Below, one piece after another: positions 17,701-26,172 of a DNA stretch of 64,000 nt. The position numbers were made by a program, and so were the translations under genes. Location of the stretch: the NCBI GenBank assembly GCA_017390475.1, contig JAFPBO010000008.1, positions 124,001-188,000 on the forward strand. Reading direction: 5' to 3'. The first letter of the stretch is position 1. The number at the start of each line of letters is the position of its first letter. The notes below the pieces were generated by a model. It was given only the letters and a program-made list of their open reading frames with translations. It was not told the DNA's origin and did no database searches. Origin of the DNA: Loktanella sp. (lineage in GTDB: Bacteria > Pseudomonadota > Alphaproteobacteria > Rhodobacterales > Rhodobacteraceae).

Positions 17701-19413
17701 ATGCATATCCCATTCGCCCGTTACCTGCCCATTCTGTCCTGGGGGCGGGATTATTCCCGGTCCGACCTTGGCAATGACCTGACCGCTGCCTTTATCGTGA
17801 CGATCATGCTGATCCCGCAATCTTTGGCCTATGCCTTGCTGGCGGGGTTACCAGCCGAGGCGGGGCTTTATGCCTCGATCGTGCCGATCATGCTGTACGC
17901 TGTTTTCGGAACCAGCCGCAGTCTGGCCGTGGGGCCGGTGGCGGTGGTATCGCTGATGACGGCAGCCGCGCTCAGCAATATCGTTGACCAAGGCAGTATG
18001 GGCTATGCCGTCGCCGCGCTGTCGCTGGCCGGGCTGTCGGGGGCGATCCTGCTGGCGATGGGGCTGTTCCGGCTGGGGTTTGTCGCCAATTTCCTGTCAC
18101 ATCCGGTGATTGCGGGATTCATCACCGCCTCGGGCCTGATCATTGCGGCAAGTCAGATCAAGCATATTTTCGGGATCACCGCCGATGGGCATAACCTGCT
18201 GGATCTGATCATATCACTGGGCAGTAATCTGGGTGGGATCAACTGGATCACCGCGCTGATCGGCCTGCTGGCGACGGGGTTTTTGTTCTTTGTGCGCAAA
18301 GGGCTGAAACCATTGCTGACCAAACTCGGCCTAGGCGCCGGTCTGACCGGATTTCTGGTCAAGCTGGGGCCGATTGTCGTGGTCATCGCAACCACCGCTG
18401 CTGTCTGGTATTGGGGGCTGGACGCGCGCGGCGTCAGGATCGTCGGCGCAGTCCCGCAGAGCCTGCCGCCCTTTACCCTGCCATCGCTTTCTCCTGCATT
18501 GCTGAGCCAGCTCCTGCTGCCCGCCTTTCTGATCGCGATCATTGGTTTTGTGGAATCGATCTCCGTCGCACAGACGCTCGCTGCCAAAAAGCGCCAACGC
18601 ATCGACCCGGATCAGGAATTGATCGGGCTGGGGGCGGCGAATATCGGCGCGGCCTTTACCGGCGGCTTTCCGGTCACGGGCGGTTTTGCGCGCTCGGTCG
18701 TGAATTTCGACGCCGGTGCAGCAACGCCCGCCGCCGGGGCCTTTACCGCTGTGGGTCTGGCGATTGCCGCCGTCGCGCTGACGCCGCTGATCTATTTCCT
18801 GCCCATCGCTACGCTGGCTGCGACCATCATTGTCGCGGTTCTCAGCCTCGTGGATTTCTCGATCCTTAGACGCAGCTGGTCCTACAACCGTGGCGATTTC
18901 GCCGCTGTCCTGACCACGATCCTGTTGACCCTGGCCATGGGGGTCGAGGCCGGGATTTCCGCCGGTGTCCTGCTGTCGGTGTTGCTGCATCTTTACCGGT
19001 CGTCCAGGCCGCATATCGCCGAAGTCGGGCAGGTCCCCGGCACCGAACATTTCCGCAATATCCTGCGCCATGACGTGATCACCCATCCCGGCATCGTGAG
19101 CTTGCGGGTGGACGAGAGCCTTTACTTTGCCAATGCGCGCTATCTGGAGGATTGCATTCAGACCCGCGTCGCACGCGACAAGGACGTGCGACACGTGATC
19201 CTGCAATGTGCGGCGATCAACGAGATTGATTTCAGCGCGCTGGAATCTTTGGAGGCGATCAATGAAAGGTTGCGCGAAATGGGTGTGCAATTGCACCTGT
19301 CAGAGGTGAAAGGGCCAGTGATGGACCGGCTTGCCGCACAGCATTTCCTGCAGCAATTGTCGGGCCGGGTGTTTTTGTCGCAATTTGAGGCGGTGCAGAA
19401 GATATCCGCGTAG
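17701..19413 (+). CDS. SulP-family anion (sulfate) permease with STAS domain
   Basis: An inner-membrane anion transporter of 570 residues. Ten or more hydrophobic helices occupy about 20-420; the SulP signature lies in the first helices (IPQSLAYALLAGLPAEAGLY) and TGGFPVTGGFARSVVN is conserved. The C-terminal STAS domain (about 440-560) contains AAINEIDFSALESLEAI. Substrates in the family include sulfate, bicarbonate and other anions, and the exact one cannot be read here. The DUF2892 and Crp/Fnr neighbours favour a sulfur oxyanion. Two hairpins follow the stop. Confidence 0.9.
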   Translation: MHIPFARYLPILSWGRDYSRSDLGNDLTAAFIVTIMLIPQSLAYALLAGLPAEAGLYASIVPIMLYAVFGTSRSLAVGPVAVVSLMTAAALSNIVDQGSMGYAVAALSLAGLSGAILLAMGLFRLGFVANFLSHPVIAGFITASGLIIAASQIKHIFGITADGHNLLDLIISLGSNLGGINWITALIGLLATGFLFFVRKGLKPLLTKLGLGAGLTGFLVKLGPIVVVIATTAAVWYWGLDARGVRIVGAVPQSLPPFTLPSLSPALLSQLLLPAFLIAIIGFVESISVAQTLAAKKRQRIDPDQELIGLGAANIGAAFTGGFPVTGGFARSVVNFDAGAATPAAGAFTAVGLAIAAVALTPLIYFLPIATLAATIIVAVLSLVDFSILRRSWSYNRGDFAAVLTTILLTLAMGVEAGISAGVLLSVLLHLYRSSRPHIAEVGQVPGTEHFRNILRHDVITHPGIVSLRVDESLYFANARYLEDCIQTRVARDKDVRHVILQCAAINEIDFSALESLEAINERLREMGVQLHLSEVKGPVMDRLAAQHFLQQLSGRVFLSQFEAVQKISA

Positions 19414-19465
19414 GGCGGGGTTTACCCCGCCACCCGTGAAATAGGTCGGGGAGAACCCCGACCTA
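19414..19465. terminator. Two tandem hairpins between convergent sulP and TRAP genes
   Basis: The first hairpin is GGCGGGG (19414-19420) / CCCCGCC (19425-19431), loop TTTA. The second is TAGGTCGGGG (19442-19451) / CCCCGACCTA (19456-19465), loop AGAA, followed by CATTTTCC. They separate two convergent transcription units and probably act in both directions. Confidence 0.7.
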
Positions 19466-19474
19466 CATTTTCCA

Positions 19475-20530
19475 TCAGTTCAGATCAGCCTCATAGGCAC
19501 CAGCCAAATCAGCCTCAACCTCGGCCACGGCCTCTTGCAGCGCGGCGAGGATTTCCGGTCCGCCCTGCACATTGGCGCTGAACCAATCGTGCACAGGGGC
19601 TGCGGCTTCGGCGAACAGCGCTTTTTCTTCCGGTGATGGCACATAAAGATCACCACCACCGGCGAGGAATGCCTCATAGGCTTCGATCGACTTGCGCTTG
19701 GGGGATGCGAATGTCGCCTGTTGCAGCGCATAGAACCCATCCACTACGACGCGGCGCAGGTCCTCTGGCATCGACAGAAACATTTCGTTGTTCATCCACC
19801 AGATCGCGCCCATATAGCTGTGCCCGTCCAGCGTCAGATATTGCAGCCCGGCATCGGGGAATTTCATGTTCATGATATCGGTGATGCCATTGGCGGTGCC
19901 TTCGACAACGCCCGTCTGCAACGAGGTGAACAATTCCGGCCATTGGATCGGGGTGGCAGAGGCGCCCATCGATTCCACCAGTTGGATCGGCAGGTCGGCG
20001 ACCACGGTGCGCAGTTTCAGCCCTTGCAGATCGGCGGGGGTCTGGACGCGGCGCTGGGTATTGGCAAAGTTGCGCCAGCCGCCGGTATTGCCGATGGTCA
20101 TCAGGCGGATCGTGTCGCCGCTGTCAGCCAGCGCCATATCGCGCATGGTGCGGACGAAATCGCCCGACAGCACGGCCTCTGCCACGCGGTCGCTGGACAT
20201 CAGATAGGGCAGGTCAAGCACCTGCACATAGGGGAAAATCCCCGCTGCACCGCCGGAGGTCGAGATATAGACGTCAATGGACCCTTCGGACACGCCTTCA
20301 AGGCATTCTTCACCGGTCGCGCAAAGCTGGGTGCCGATGAACAATTCCACCGCGATCTGACCGTTTGATGCGGCTTCGACATAATCCTTGAACACGACAA
20401 GACCGTCGTAGTCTTCGTCATCGGTATTGGAATTGGCTGTCGCGCGGATCGTGAACTCCTGTGCGGTCAAAGCCATTGGCGTGACAAGTGCGGCGGCTGT
20501 TGCTGCGACTTTTGTTAGTTTATTCAGCAT
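19475..20530 (-). CDS. TRAP transporter substrate-binding protein (DctP family)
   Basis: A periplasmic solute receptor of 351 residues. It has a signal peptide ending near LTAQE, a strong GGGAGG ribosome binding site, and the family motifs TQLCATGEECLEGVSEGSID, GLKLRTV, ATPIQWPELFTSLQTGVVEG and YLTLDGHSYMG. TRAP receptors bind carboxylates, sulfonates and other small acids. It is the last gene of a leftward operon beginning with a flavin monooxygenase, which suggests that the TRAP system imports the substrate of that monooxygenase. Confidence 0.93.
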   Translation of the reverse strand: MLNKLTKVAATAAALVTPMALTAQEFTIRATANSNTDDEDYDGLVVFKDYVEAASNGQIAVELFIGTQLCATGEECLEGVSEGSIDVYISTSGGAAGIFPYVQVLDLPYLMSSDRVAEAVLSGDFVRTMRDMALADSGDTIRLMTIGNTGGWRNFANTQRRVQTPADLQGLKLRTVVADLPIQLVESMGASATPIQWPELFTSLQTGVVEGTANGITDIMNMKFPDAGLQYLTLDGHSYMGAIWWMNNEMFLSMPEDLRRVVVDGFYALQQATFASPKRKSIEAYEAFLAGGGDLYVPSPEEKALFAEAAAPVHDWFSANVQGGPEILAALQEAVAEVEADLAGAYEADLN

Positions 20531-20556
20531 ATTATCCTCCCAGTGGATGCTGTGAA

Positions 20557-22125
20557 TTACTGTACCGGCACGGGGCTGATACAGGCGGAAAAGCCGACCT
20601 CTGGGCCGCAGCCCAGAAAGCCTGCCAGATATGGCACTGTCATCGAAATGGCAGGGACATAGGTAATCAGGAAAATCACCAGGATTTCGACCGCAAGGAA
20701 CGGCAGTATCGCCTTTGCAATGGTTTCGACCCTTTCGCCCGATACAGTCGAGGCGACGAATAACACCAGCCCCATCGGTGGTGTGGCGAGGCCCACGGTG
20801 AGGTTGACGCTCATGATGATGGCGAAATGCACCGGATGCACGCCCATCTCGACGAAGATCGGTCCAAGGATTGGCCCCAGAATGATGATTGCCGGACCCG
20901 CATCAAGGAACATGCCGACGATGAACAACAAAATATTGATCAAAAACAGCAGGATCAGCGGATTTTCCGACAACGACAGGATATAGTCCGACAGTATCTG
21001 CGGCGCATATGACAAGGCGACGACAGTTTTGAATGCGACGGCAGCACCGACCAGCAACAGCACGGCCGATGTCGCTAGTGCTGAACGCGTCAGCACGCCT
21101 GACAGGTCGCGCAATTTCATCGAGCGCAGCACGAAGAAGGACACGATCAGCGCATAGGCAACGGCAACAGCCGACGCTTCGGTCGGGGTGAAGACACCGA
21201 CCAGAATGCCGCCAAGAATGATGATCGGGGTTTGCAATGGGGCGACCGCCTTTTTGCAGACCATGCGGAAATCATGGGTGACCCGCTTGCGATATCCCAT
21301 CAGAATGTAATGCGACGCCACAAGCAGCGCGGCAAATACAACCCATAGGTTCAGCGCATGTACCGTATCACCGGCGGCATCCACGCTGGCCAACCCGACT
21401 GGCCCGGCAATCAAAGAATAAAGCGCGATCAGCAGCCCTGCCAGATTGATCCGCAGCAGGGCAAAGCTGACCCAATATTCCACCGGGGTGATGGCCTGAC
21501 CCTTGCTGACGATCCGTTCCGCCTTGGGCAGGTCATAGCGATCAGCCATCAGCCGCACCATCACCATCAACCCGACGCCCACCAGAATGCCCGGCACGAT
21601 CCCTGCCAGAAACAGCGAGGCTACGCTTTCGCCCATCACATAGGCATAGATGATCATGATGCCCGATGGCGGGATGATCGGCCCGATGACGGAACTGGCA
21701 GCGGTGATCGCGGCGGCAAAACGGCGGGTATAGCCGTTCTTTTCCATCGCGGGGATCATGGTAGATCCGATGGCCGAAGTATCGGCGACGGCGGACCCGG
21801 ACAGACCCGCGAACAGCATGGAAGACAGGATATTCACATGCGCCAGCCCGCCGCGCAGATGCCCCATGAAGGCTTGCGCGAATTCCACCAGCCGCATGGT
21901 GATGCCGCCGCGGTTCATGATTTCGCCCGCCAGCATGAAGAACGGCAGCGCCATCAGCGGAAAGGAATCCATCCCGTTGTAAAGATTGCGGTAAAGGCCT
22001 GCGATTACATTGCGGGTATCGCCTTCGGCCATGATCATCGCGAAAGGGGCTGCCATCAGCGCAAAGACCACGGGCAGGCCGATCATGATCAGGATCAGGA
22101 AAAGTGGCAGGAAAAGGGTCAGCAT
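20557..22125 (-). CDS. TRAP transporter large permease (DctM family)
   Basis: This is the membrane subunit that moves solute with Na+ or H+. At 522 residues it is longer than the usual ~430 residues because of an insertion of about 100 residues in the middle (AGLLIALYSLIAGPVGLASVDA and following), containing extra hydrophobic helices. Signatures include PFFMLAGEIMNRGGIT, GLSGSAVADTSAIGSTMIP, IIPPSGIMIIYA and NLTVGLATPPMG. Its start overlaps the DctQ stop (TAATG), so the two membrane subunits are translationally coupled. Confidence 0.93.
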   Translation of the reverse strand: MLTLFLPLFLILIMIGLPVVFALMAAPFAMIMAEGDTRNVIAGLYRNLYNGMDSFPLMALPFFMLAGEIMNRGGITMRLVEFAQAFMGHLRGGLAHVNILSSMLFAGLSGSAVADTSAIGSTMIPAMEKNGYTRRFAAAITAASSVIGPIIPPSGIMIIYAYVMGESVASLFLAGIVPGILVGVGLMVMVRLMADRYDLPKAERIVSKGQAITPVEYWVSFALLRINLAGLLIALYSLIAGPVGLASVDAAGDTVHALNLWVVFAALLVASHYILMGYRKRVTHDFRMVCKKAVAPLQTPIIILGGILVGVFTPTEASAVAVAYALIVSFFVLRSMKLRDLSGVLTRSALATSAVLLLVGAAVAFKTVVALSYAPQILSDYILSLSENPLILLFLINILLFIVGMFLDAGPAIIILGPILGPIFVEMGVHPVHFAIIMSVNLTVGLATPPMGLVLFVASTVSGERVETIAKAILPFLAVEILVIFLITYVPAISMTVPYLAGFLGCGPEVGFSACISPVPVQ

Positions 22126-22721
22126 TATTCGGCCCCCGCCATTTGTTCCGGTTTGAATGATGTCAGCCGGTTGCCCTGACCGCAGAGCGTAATCACCTGC
22201 CGCAGCATCAGTTCGGCATTCACCGCGATCAGCAGATTTACCCCGACCCAGAGCGAGGCATATTGGTAATTATTCTGGAACCGCGCGCCGCAACGCCCGA
22301 TCTCGATTCCGAAAGGCCAGCGCAGGCTGGCCGAACAGCCGCGCCCGGACAACGTGTCGAGATGGTTGTTCAATCCACGCTCCCAGGCGATGATCAGGAC
22401 CCAGAGCGAAATCGCCAGCAGCAGCAAGCTCAGCAGCCCCGCCAGCAGCCGGGGCAGGGCGCGTTCCAGCATATCAATCGCGACAAACCCGCCCATGCGA
22501 TAGACCAGCGGTGCCATCAGCCCGGTCATCCAGAGCATGCCGAACCGCGCGCCTTCTTCGGTCCAGTTCGGTGCCGCGTTCAGGACATAACGAAAAAAGA
22601 CCTGGCCTAGGATCAAAGCCACCATGACGGTCAATGCCGCGATCGCGATGATCTTGCCAATTGCAAGAACCGCGGTGTTGAACCGCTCCAGCGGCCACAA
22701 GATACCAAACAGGACCGACAT
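22125..22721 (-). CDS. TRAP transporter small permease (DctQ family)
   Basis: The small membrane subunit, 198 residues, with four hydrophobic helices and the family-type WTEEGARFGMLWMTGL motif. The start at 22721 has a good GGGAGGAG site. There is a loop of about 40 residues (LDTLSGRGCSASLRWPFGIE) between helices 3 and 4 that is longer than in most DctQ proteins. It begins the transporter part of the leftward operon, 88 bp after the flavin reductase gene, with three small hairpins in between. Confidence 0.9.
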   Translation of the reverse strand: MSVLFGILWPLERFNTAVLAIGKIIAIAALTVMVALILGQVFFRYVLNAAPNWTEEGARFGMLWMTGLMAPLVYRMGGFVAIDMLERALPRLLAGLLSLLLLAISLWVLIIAWERGLNNHLDTLSGRGCSASLRWPFGIEIGRCGARFQNNYQYASLWVGVNLLIAVNAELMLRQVITLCGQGNRLTSFKPEQMAGAE

Positions 22722-22744
22722 CGGCTCCTCCCCTGTTCATGTTG

Positions 22745-22791
22745 CGGGCCTGCGGCCCGTTCGGGGCGCTGCCCCCTTGCCCCTGCGGGGC
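22745..22791. repeat. Cluster of three small GC hairpins
   Basis: The hairpins are CGGGCC-TGC-GGCCCG (22745-22759), GGGGC-GCT-GCCCC (22763-22775) and GCCCC-TGC-GGGGC (22779-22791). The identical TGC-type loops and tandem layout suggest a REP-like palindromic element. It sits between the flavin reductase and dctQ-type genes, where it may adjust the ratio of enzyme and transporter expression. Confidence 0.55.
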
Positions 22792-22809
22792 AATTCCCCC
22801 GGGATATTT

Positions 22810-23319
22810 TTACTCTGAAGATGGATGATGTGGTGCGAAAGTGCCGTATTGGCCGCCATGAAAGGTTAGCGGCGCGCCGTCGGTGAAATGGGCTTTGGTC
22901 ACGCGGCCGATGATGATGACATGGTCACCGGCATCATGGCTGGTCTCGAAATTGCATTCAAAGGTTGCCAAAGCGCCCGCGATGATCGGGAGGCCGCAAT
23001 GCGACAGATGCGTCGGCACCTGGCGGATCGCGGTTTTGGAGCCGAGCACCGCAGCGCAGATATCGCGTTGATCTGCTGCCATGACATGAATGGCAAAGCG
23101 CTGGGCATCCACGAAATGCGCAAAACGCTTGGAGGCTTTCGCCGGCGACCACAGCACAAGCGGCGGATCGAGCGAGACACTGGCAAAACTATTCGCGACG
23201 ATACCGATCGGCCCTTCGGGGCTGTCGGTGGTGATCACTGTCACCCCGGTGGTGAACGCCCCAAGGGCGCTGCGGAAATTGCTGCTGTCGGTCTGCGGAT
23301 CGAATGTCTGAAGCGTCAT
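22810..23319 (-). CDS. Flavin reductase family protein (FMN reductase partner of monooxygenase)
   Basis: This 169-residue NAD(P)H:flavin reductase carries the conserved GAFTTGVTVITT, NSFASVSLDPPLV and the late HHP ending of the DIM6/NTAB fold. Such proteins supply reduced FMN to two-component flavin monooxygenases. Its start overlaps the aldo/keto reductase stop (ATGA), and the monooxygenase is two genes upstream, so the three are one coupled unit. In the sulfo-SMO pathway the corresponding protein is SmoA. That assignment is by gene neighbourhood and family, not by alignment. Confidence 0.9.
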   Translation of the reverse strand: MTLQTFDPQTDSSNFRSALGAFTTGVTVITTDSPEGPIGIVANSFASVSLDPPLVLWSPAKASKRFAHFVDAQRFAIHVMAADQRDICAAVLGSKTAIRQVPTHLSHCGLPIIAGALATFECNFETSHDAGDHVIIIGRVTKAHFTDGAPLTFHGGQYGTFAPHHPSSE

Positions 23320-24206
23320 GGAACTTCCTGGCCAAGGGCTGCGGTATAGAGTGTGAACCAGGTTTCACGGTCCATCGTAACTTTCAATGCGTCAGAAAGC
23401 GTTTTGATCCGCGCGATATTATTGGTCCCCATTACGGGCATGATCCGCGCCGGATGCGCCAGTAACCAAGCCACGGCGACCGCTGATTTGTCAACGCCCT
23501 GTGTGGCGGCAACCCTTGCCAGCGCGTCCTGCACCGCGCCGTCGCCGGTCATCAGCGCGCCACCGCCCAAGGGCGACCATGCCATGACCGGCACGCCGCA
23601 TTCCTGGCAAAAGGCGATATCGCCGTTGGTGAAGGCGTGATGCGCGCTTAGTGATGCCTCGATCTGGTTGGTCACCAGTGTCGTCTGCATTGCCGATTGC
23701 AGCAGGGTCCAGTCGTGTCGTTTGAAGTTGGATACACCGATGCTGCGGACCTTGCCCGCTGCCACCAGCCCGTCCAGCGCCGCGCCGGTTTCGTGATGAT
23801 CCATGAACGGATCAGGCCGGTGGACCAGCAAAGTGTCGATCCGGTCAATACCCATCAGCCGCAGCGAATGATCGACCGACGCAGTGATATGGGTCGCTGA
23901 CGTATCGTAATGTTTGACCCTGGCACCGGCATAGCGCCCGGCAGGGGCGACGATACCGCATTTCGTCACGATTTCGATCTGGTCTTTCAGGGCAGGGGCC
24001 GCGCGCAGGGCATTGCCGAGCACCTCTTCGGCTTCATAGCCGCCATAGATATCTGCCTGATCCATCGTGGTGATGCCCTGTTCCAGACAAGCCTCGATCT
24101 TGGCCTGCACATGGGCGGGGCTGGTGTCGCTGTCATCGCCCAGCCGCCACATGCCATAGATGATGCGGCTGAAGGAAAGGTCGTCAGTTATTGTGATACG
24201 GTCCAT
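23316..24206 (-). CDS. Aldo/keto reductase
   Basis: A 296-residue NAD(P)H-dependent reductase with a TIM-barrel fold. The catalytic tetrad is visible: Asp and Tyr in DQADIYGGYEAEE, Lys in IVTKCGI, and His in LLVHRPDP. The cofactor-binding end has MPVMGTNNIARIK. It resembles the YdhF/COG4989 group. Wedged between an SsuD-like monooxygenase and its flavin reductase with overlapping start and stop codons, it probably reduces the aldehyde made by the monooxygenase. SmoB, which reduces 6-oxoglucose to glucose in sulfoquinovose breakdown, is the matching role. Confidence 0.92.
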   Translation of the reverse strand: MDRITITDDLSFSRIIYGMWRLGDDSDTSPAHVQAKIEACLEQGITTMDQADIYGGYEAEEVLGNALRAAPALKDQIEIVTKCGIVAPAGRYAGARVKHYDTSATHITASVDHSLRLMGIDRIDTLLVHRPDPFMDHHETGAALDGLVAAGKVRSIGVSNFKRHDWTLLQSAMQTTLVTNQIEASLSAHHAFTNGDIAFCQECGVPVMAWSPLGGGALMTGDGAVQDALARVAATQGVDKSAVAVAWLLAHPARIMPVMGTNNIARIKTLSDALKVTMDRETWFTLYTAALGQEVP

Positions 24207-25363
24207 TAGCGGCGTGTCCCTGTGCCCAAAGGCGTTGCTGGTGTCTCGGTCGGCACACGACCGTATTCATGCGGCAGCGAGCAGGTTTTCAGATGTGGCA
24301 TCACGCGTTTGCCGAAATGTTCGGCTTCATCGATATGTGGATAGCCGGAAAAGATGAAGGCGCGGATGCCCATTTTCTGATAATCCTCGATCTTGGACAG
24401 AATCTGATCTGTCGATCCGACCAGCGCCGCACCGCAACCCGACCGCGCCCGGCCAATCCCGGTCCAGAGCCCCGGTTCGGTATAGCCGAACTGATCTGCC
24501 AATTCGCGCGCACGTGCCTGATGCGCCACGCCAAGGCTGATGCTGTCATGGGCGCGGTCGCGGATCAGTTTGCCATATTCGTCGTCCAGTTTGCTGGCGA
24601 TGAATTCGGCATATTCCTTGGCCTCTGCCTCTGTGTCACGCACGATCATATGGACGCGCAGGCCATAATCCAGTGTCCGGCCATGGGCAGCAGCGCGGGC
24701 ATGCACATCTTTCATCCGCTGCGCCAGCATATCCTTGGTTTCGGGCCACATCAGATAGACATCACATTGCGCGCCGCAAAGCTCCAGCGCATCTGGCGAA
24801 TAGCCGCCGAAATAGAGCAGGGGTCCGCCGTTTTGCTGATAAGGGCGGGCCGGGTCAGTGCTGAGTTCGGAGATCTGATAGATATCACCGTCATAGCTGA
24901 CGTCATCCTGCGTCCAGCATTTGCGCAGAATTTCAACGACCTCATGACTGCGTTTGTAGCGGTATTTGCTTTCGGCCACTTCACCCGGAAAATCGGAGCT
25001 GATCACATTCAGCGTCAGCCGCCCTTTGAGCATGTGATCCAGTGTCGCAATGGTGCGGGCGAGCATGATTGGCTGGACCTCACCGCAGCGGATCGCGGCA
25101 AGAAAATTGATCTTTTCGGTCAACGGCGCCATCCCCGCGACAAAGGATAAAGTATCCTGACCGACCTGATAGGATGACGGGGCAAGTATATTGCGGAAAC
25201 CCTGCGCCTCGGCGGTCAATGCGATGTCGCGGCAGTGTTCCCATGAGGACCGCAGATCGCCGTCAGGCACGCCCAGGAACTGGTAATCATCCGAACATAA
25301 CGCGGAAAACCAAGACACTTCTGCCGCGTCAAGATCGGCGCTGGTCACAGGCACGATGCTCAA
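24206..25363 (-). CDS. LLM-class flavin-dependent monooxygenase (alkanesulfonate monooxygenase-like)
   Basis: A luciferase-like FMNH2-dependent monooxygenase of about 385 residues, close in size and style to SsuD (FLAAIRCGEVQPIMLARTIATLDHMLKGRLTLN, with the N-terminal SSYQVGQD region). I place the start at TTG 25363 because GGGAGGGG ends 5 bases upstream of it; the in-frame ATG at 25378 overlaps that site and is less likely. It heads the leftward operon with an aldo/keto reductase, a flavin reductase and a TRAP importer. The same three enzyme families form SmoC, SmoB and SmoA in sulfoquinovose desulfonation. The substrate is inferred from this set. Confidence 0.88.
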   Translation of the reverse strand: MSIVPVTSADLDAAEVSWFSALCSDDYQFLGVPDGDLRSSWEHCRDIALTAEAQGFRNILAPSSYQVGQDTLSFVAGMAPLTEKINFLAAIRCGEVQPIMLARTIATLDHMLKGRLTLNVISSDFPGEVAESKYRYKRSHEVVEILRKCWTQDDVSYDGDIYQISELSTDPARPYQQNGGPLLYFGGYSPDALELCGAQCDVYLMWPETKDMLAQRMKDVHARAAAHGRTLDYGLRVHMIVRDTEAEAKEYAEFIASKLDDEYGKLIRDRAHDSISLGVAHQARARELADQFGYTEPGLWTGIGRARSGCGAALVGSTDQILSKIEDYQKMGIRAFIFSGYPHIDEAEHFGKRVMPHLKTCSLPHEYGRVPTETPATPLGTGTRR

Positions 25364-25464
25364 TGATTCCCCTCCCATGGTCTCTTTGATTGCACTTGCG
25401 TAGCACGAGAATCTGTGTGCAACAATAGTGTATCAATTTGTGGCGCGCCGGGGAGGGGCAGGCC

Positions 25465-26172
25465 ATGGCAACAACCTCAGCCTTGCCGAAATTCGTGCAG
25501 ATCAGCGAAATGCTGATCCGTGAAATTGCAGCCGGCCATCTGGCCGATGGTGCCCGCCTGCCGCCTGAACGCGAGATGGCCGAGGATCTGGGAATCGCAG
25601 TCGGCACATTGCGCAAGGCACTGGCCGATGTCGCAGCCAAGGGTCTGCTGGAACGGGTGCAAGGGTCCGGCAATTATGTCCGCCGCCGTGAGCAGGTGGA
25701 TTCGGTCTATGCCTTCTTCCGGCTTGAACTCAAACGCGGCGGCGGTCTGCCCACGGCAGAGGTCGTGTCGGTCGATCTGCTGCCGAAACCCGGCGATGCG
25801 CCACATTTTGGTGACCATAGCCATGGCCACCGGATCAGACGGTTGCGCCGTCTGGGCGGCACGTTGATCGCGGTCGAGGAGATCTGGCTGGACGCGGGGG
25901 CCTGCGATGTGATCGGGGAAAATGATCTGCTGGAATCCCTGTATCTGTTCTACCGCGACCGGCTCGGGCTGGTGATCGCCGCAGCCGAGGACCGAATTGG
26001 CATCGCGCAATTGCCGGACTGGACGCCAGAGGCGTTTCATCTGCCCGCAGGTGCCGTCACGGGTTATATCGAACGCAATTCTTATCTGGCTGGCCGGGTG
26101 CCTGTCGAATTTTCGCGCACATGGTTCGATACGGACCGGGCGCAATATGTTTCACGCATGGGAAAAGGGTGA
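25465..26172 (+). CDS. GntR-family (HutC/UTRA) transcriptional regulator
   Basis: A 235-residue regulator with an N-terminal winged helix (LPPEREMAEDLGIAVGTLRKAL, then GLLERVQGSGNYV) and a C-terminal UTRA-like ligand domain (RIRRLRRLGGTLIAVEEIW). ATG 25465 has a strong GGGAGGGG site; an earlier in-frame start at 25438 is unlikely. It is divergent from the monooxygenase operon and overlaps the Gfo/Idh/MocA gene by 4 bases. It most likely controls both directions and responds to the imported sugar or a breakdown product. Confidence 0.9.
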   Translation: MATTSALPKFVQISEMLIREIAAGHLADGARLPPEREMAEDLGIAVGTLRKALADVAAKGLLERVQGSGNYVRRREQVDSVYAFFRLELKRGGGLPTAEVVSVDLLPKPGDAPHFGDHSHGHRIRRLRRLGGTLIAVEEIWLDAGACDVIGENDLLESLYLFYRDRLGLVIAAAEDRIGIAQLPDWTPEAFHLPAGAVTGYIERNSYLAGRVPVEFSRTWFDTDRAQYVSRMGKG

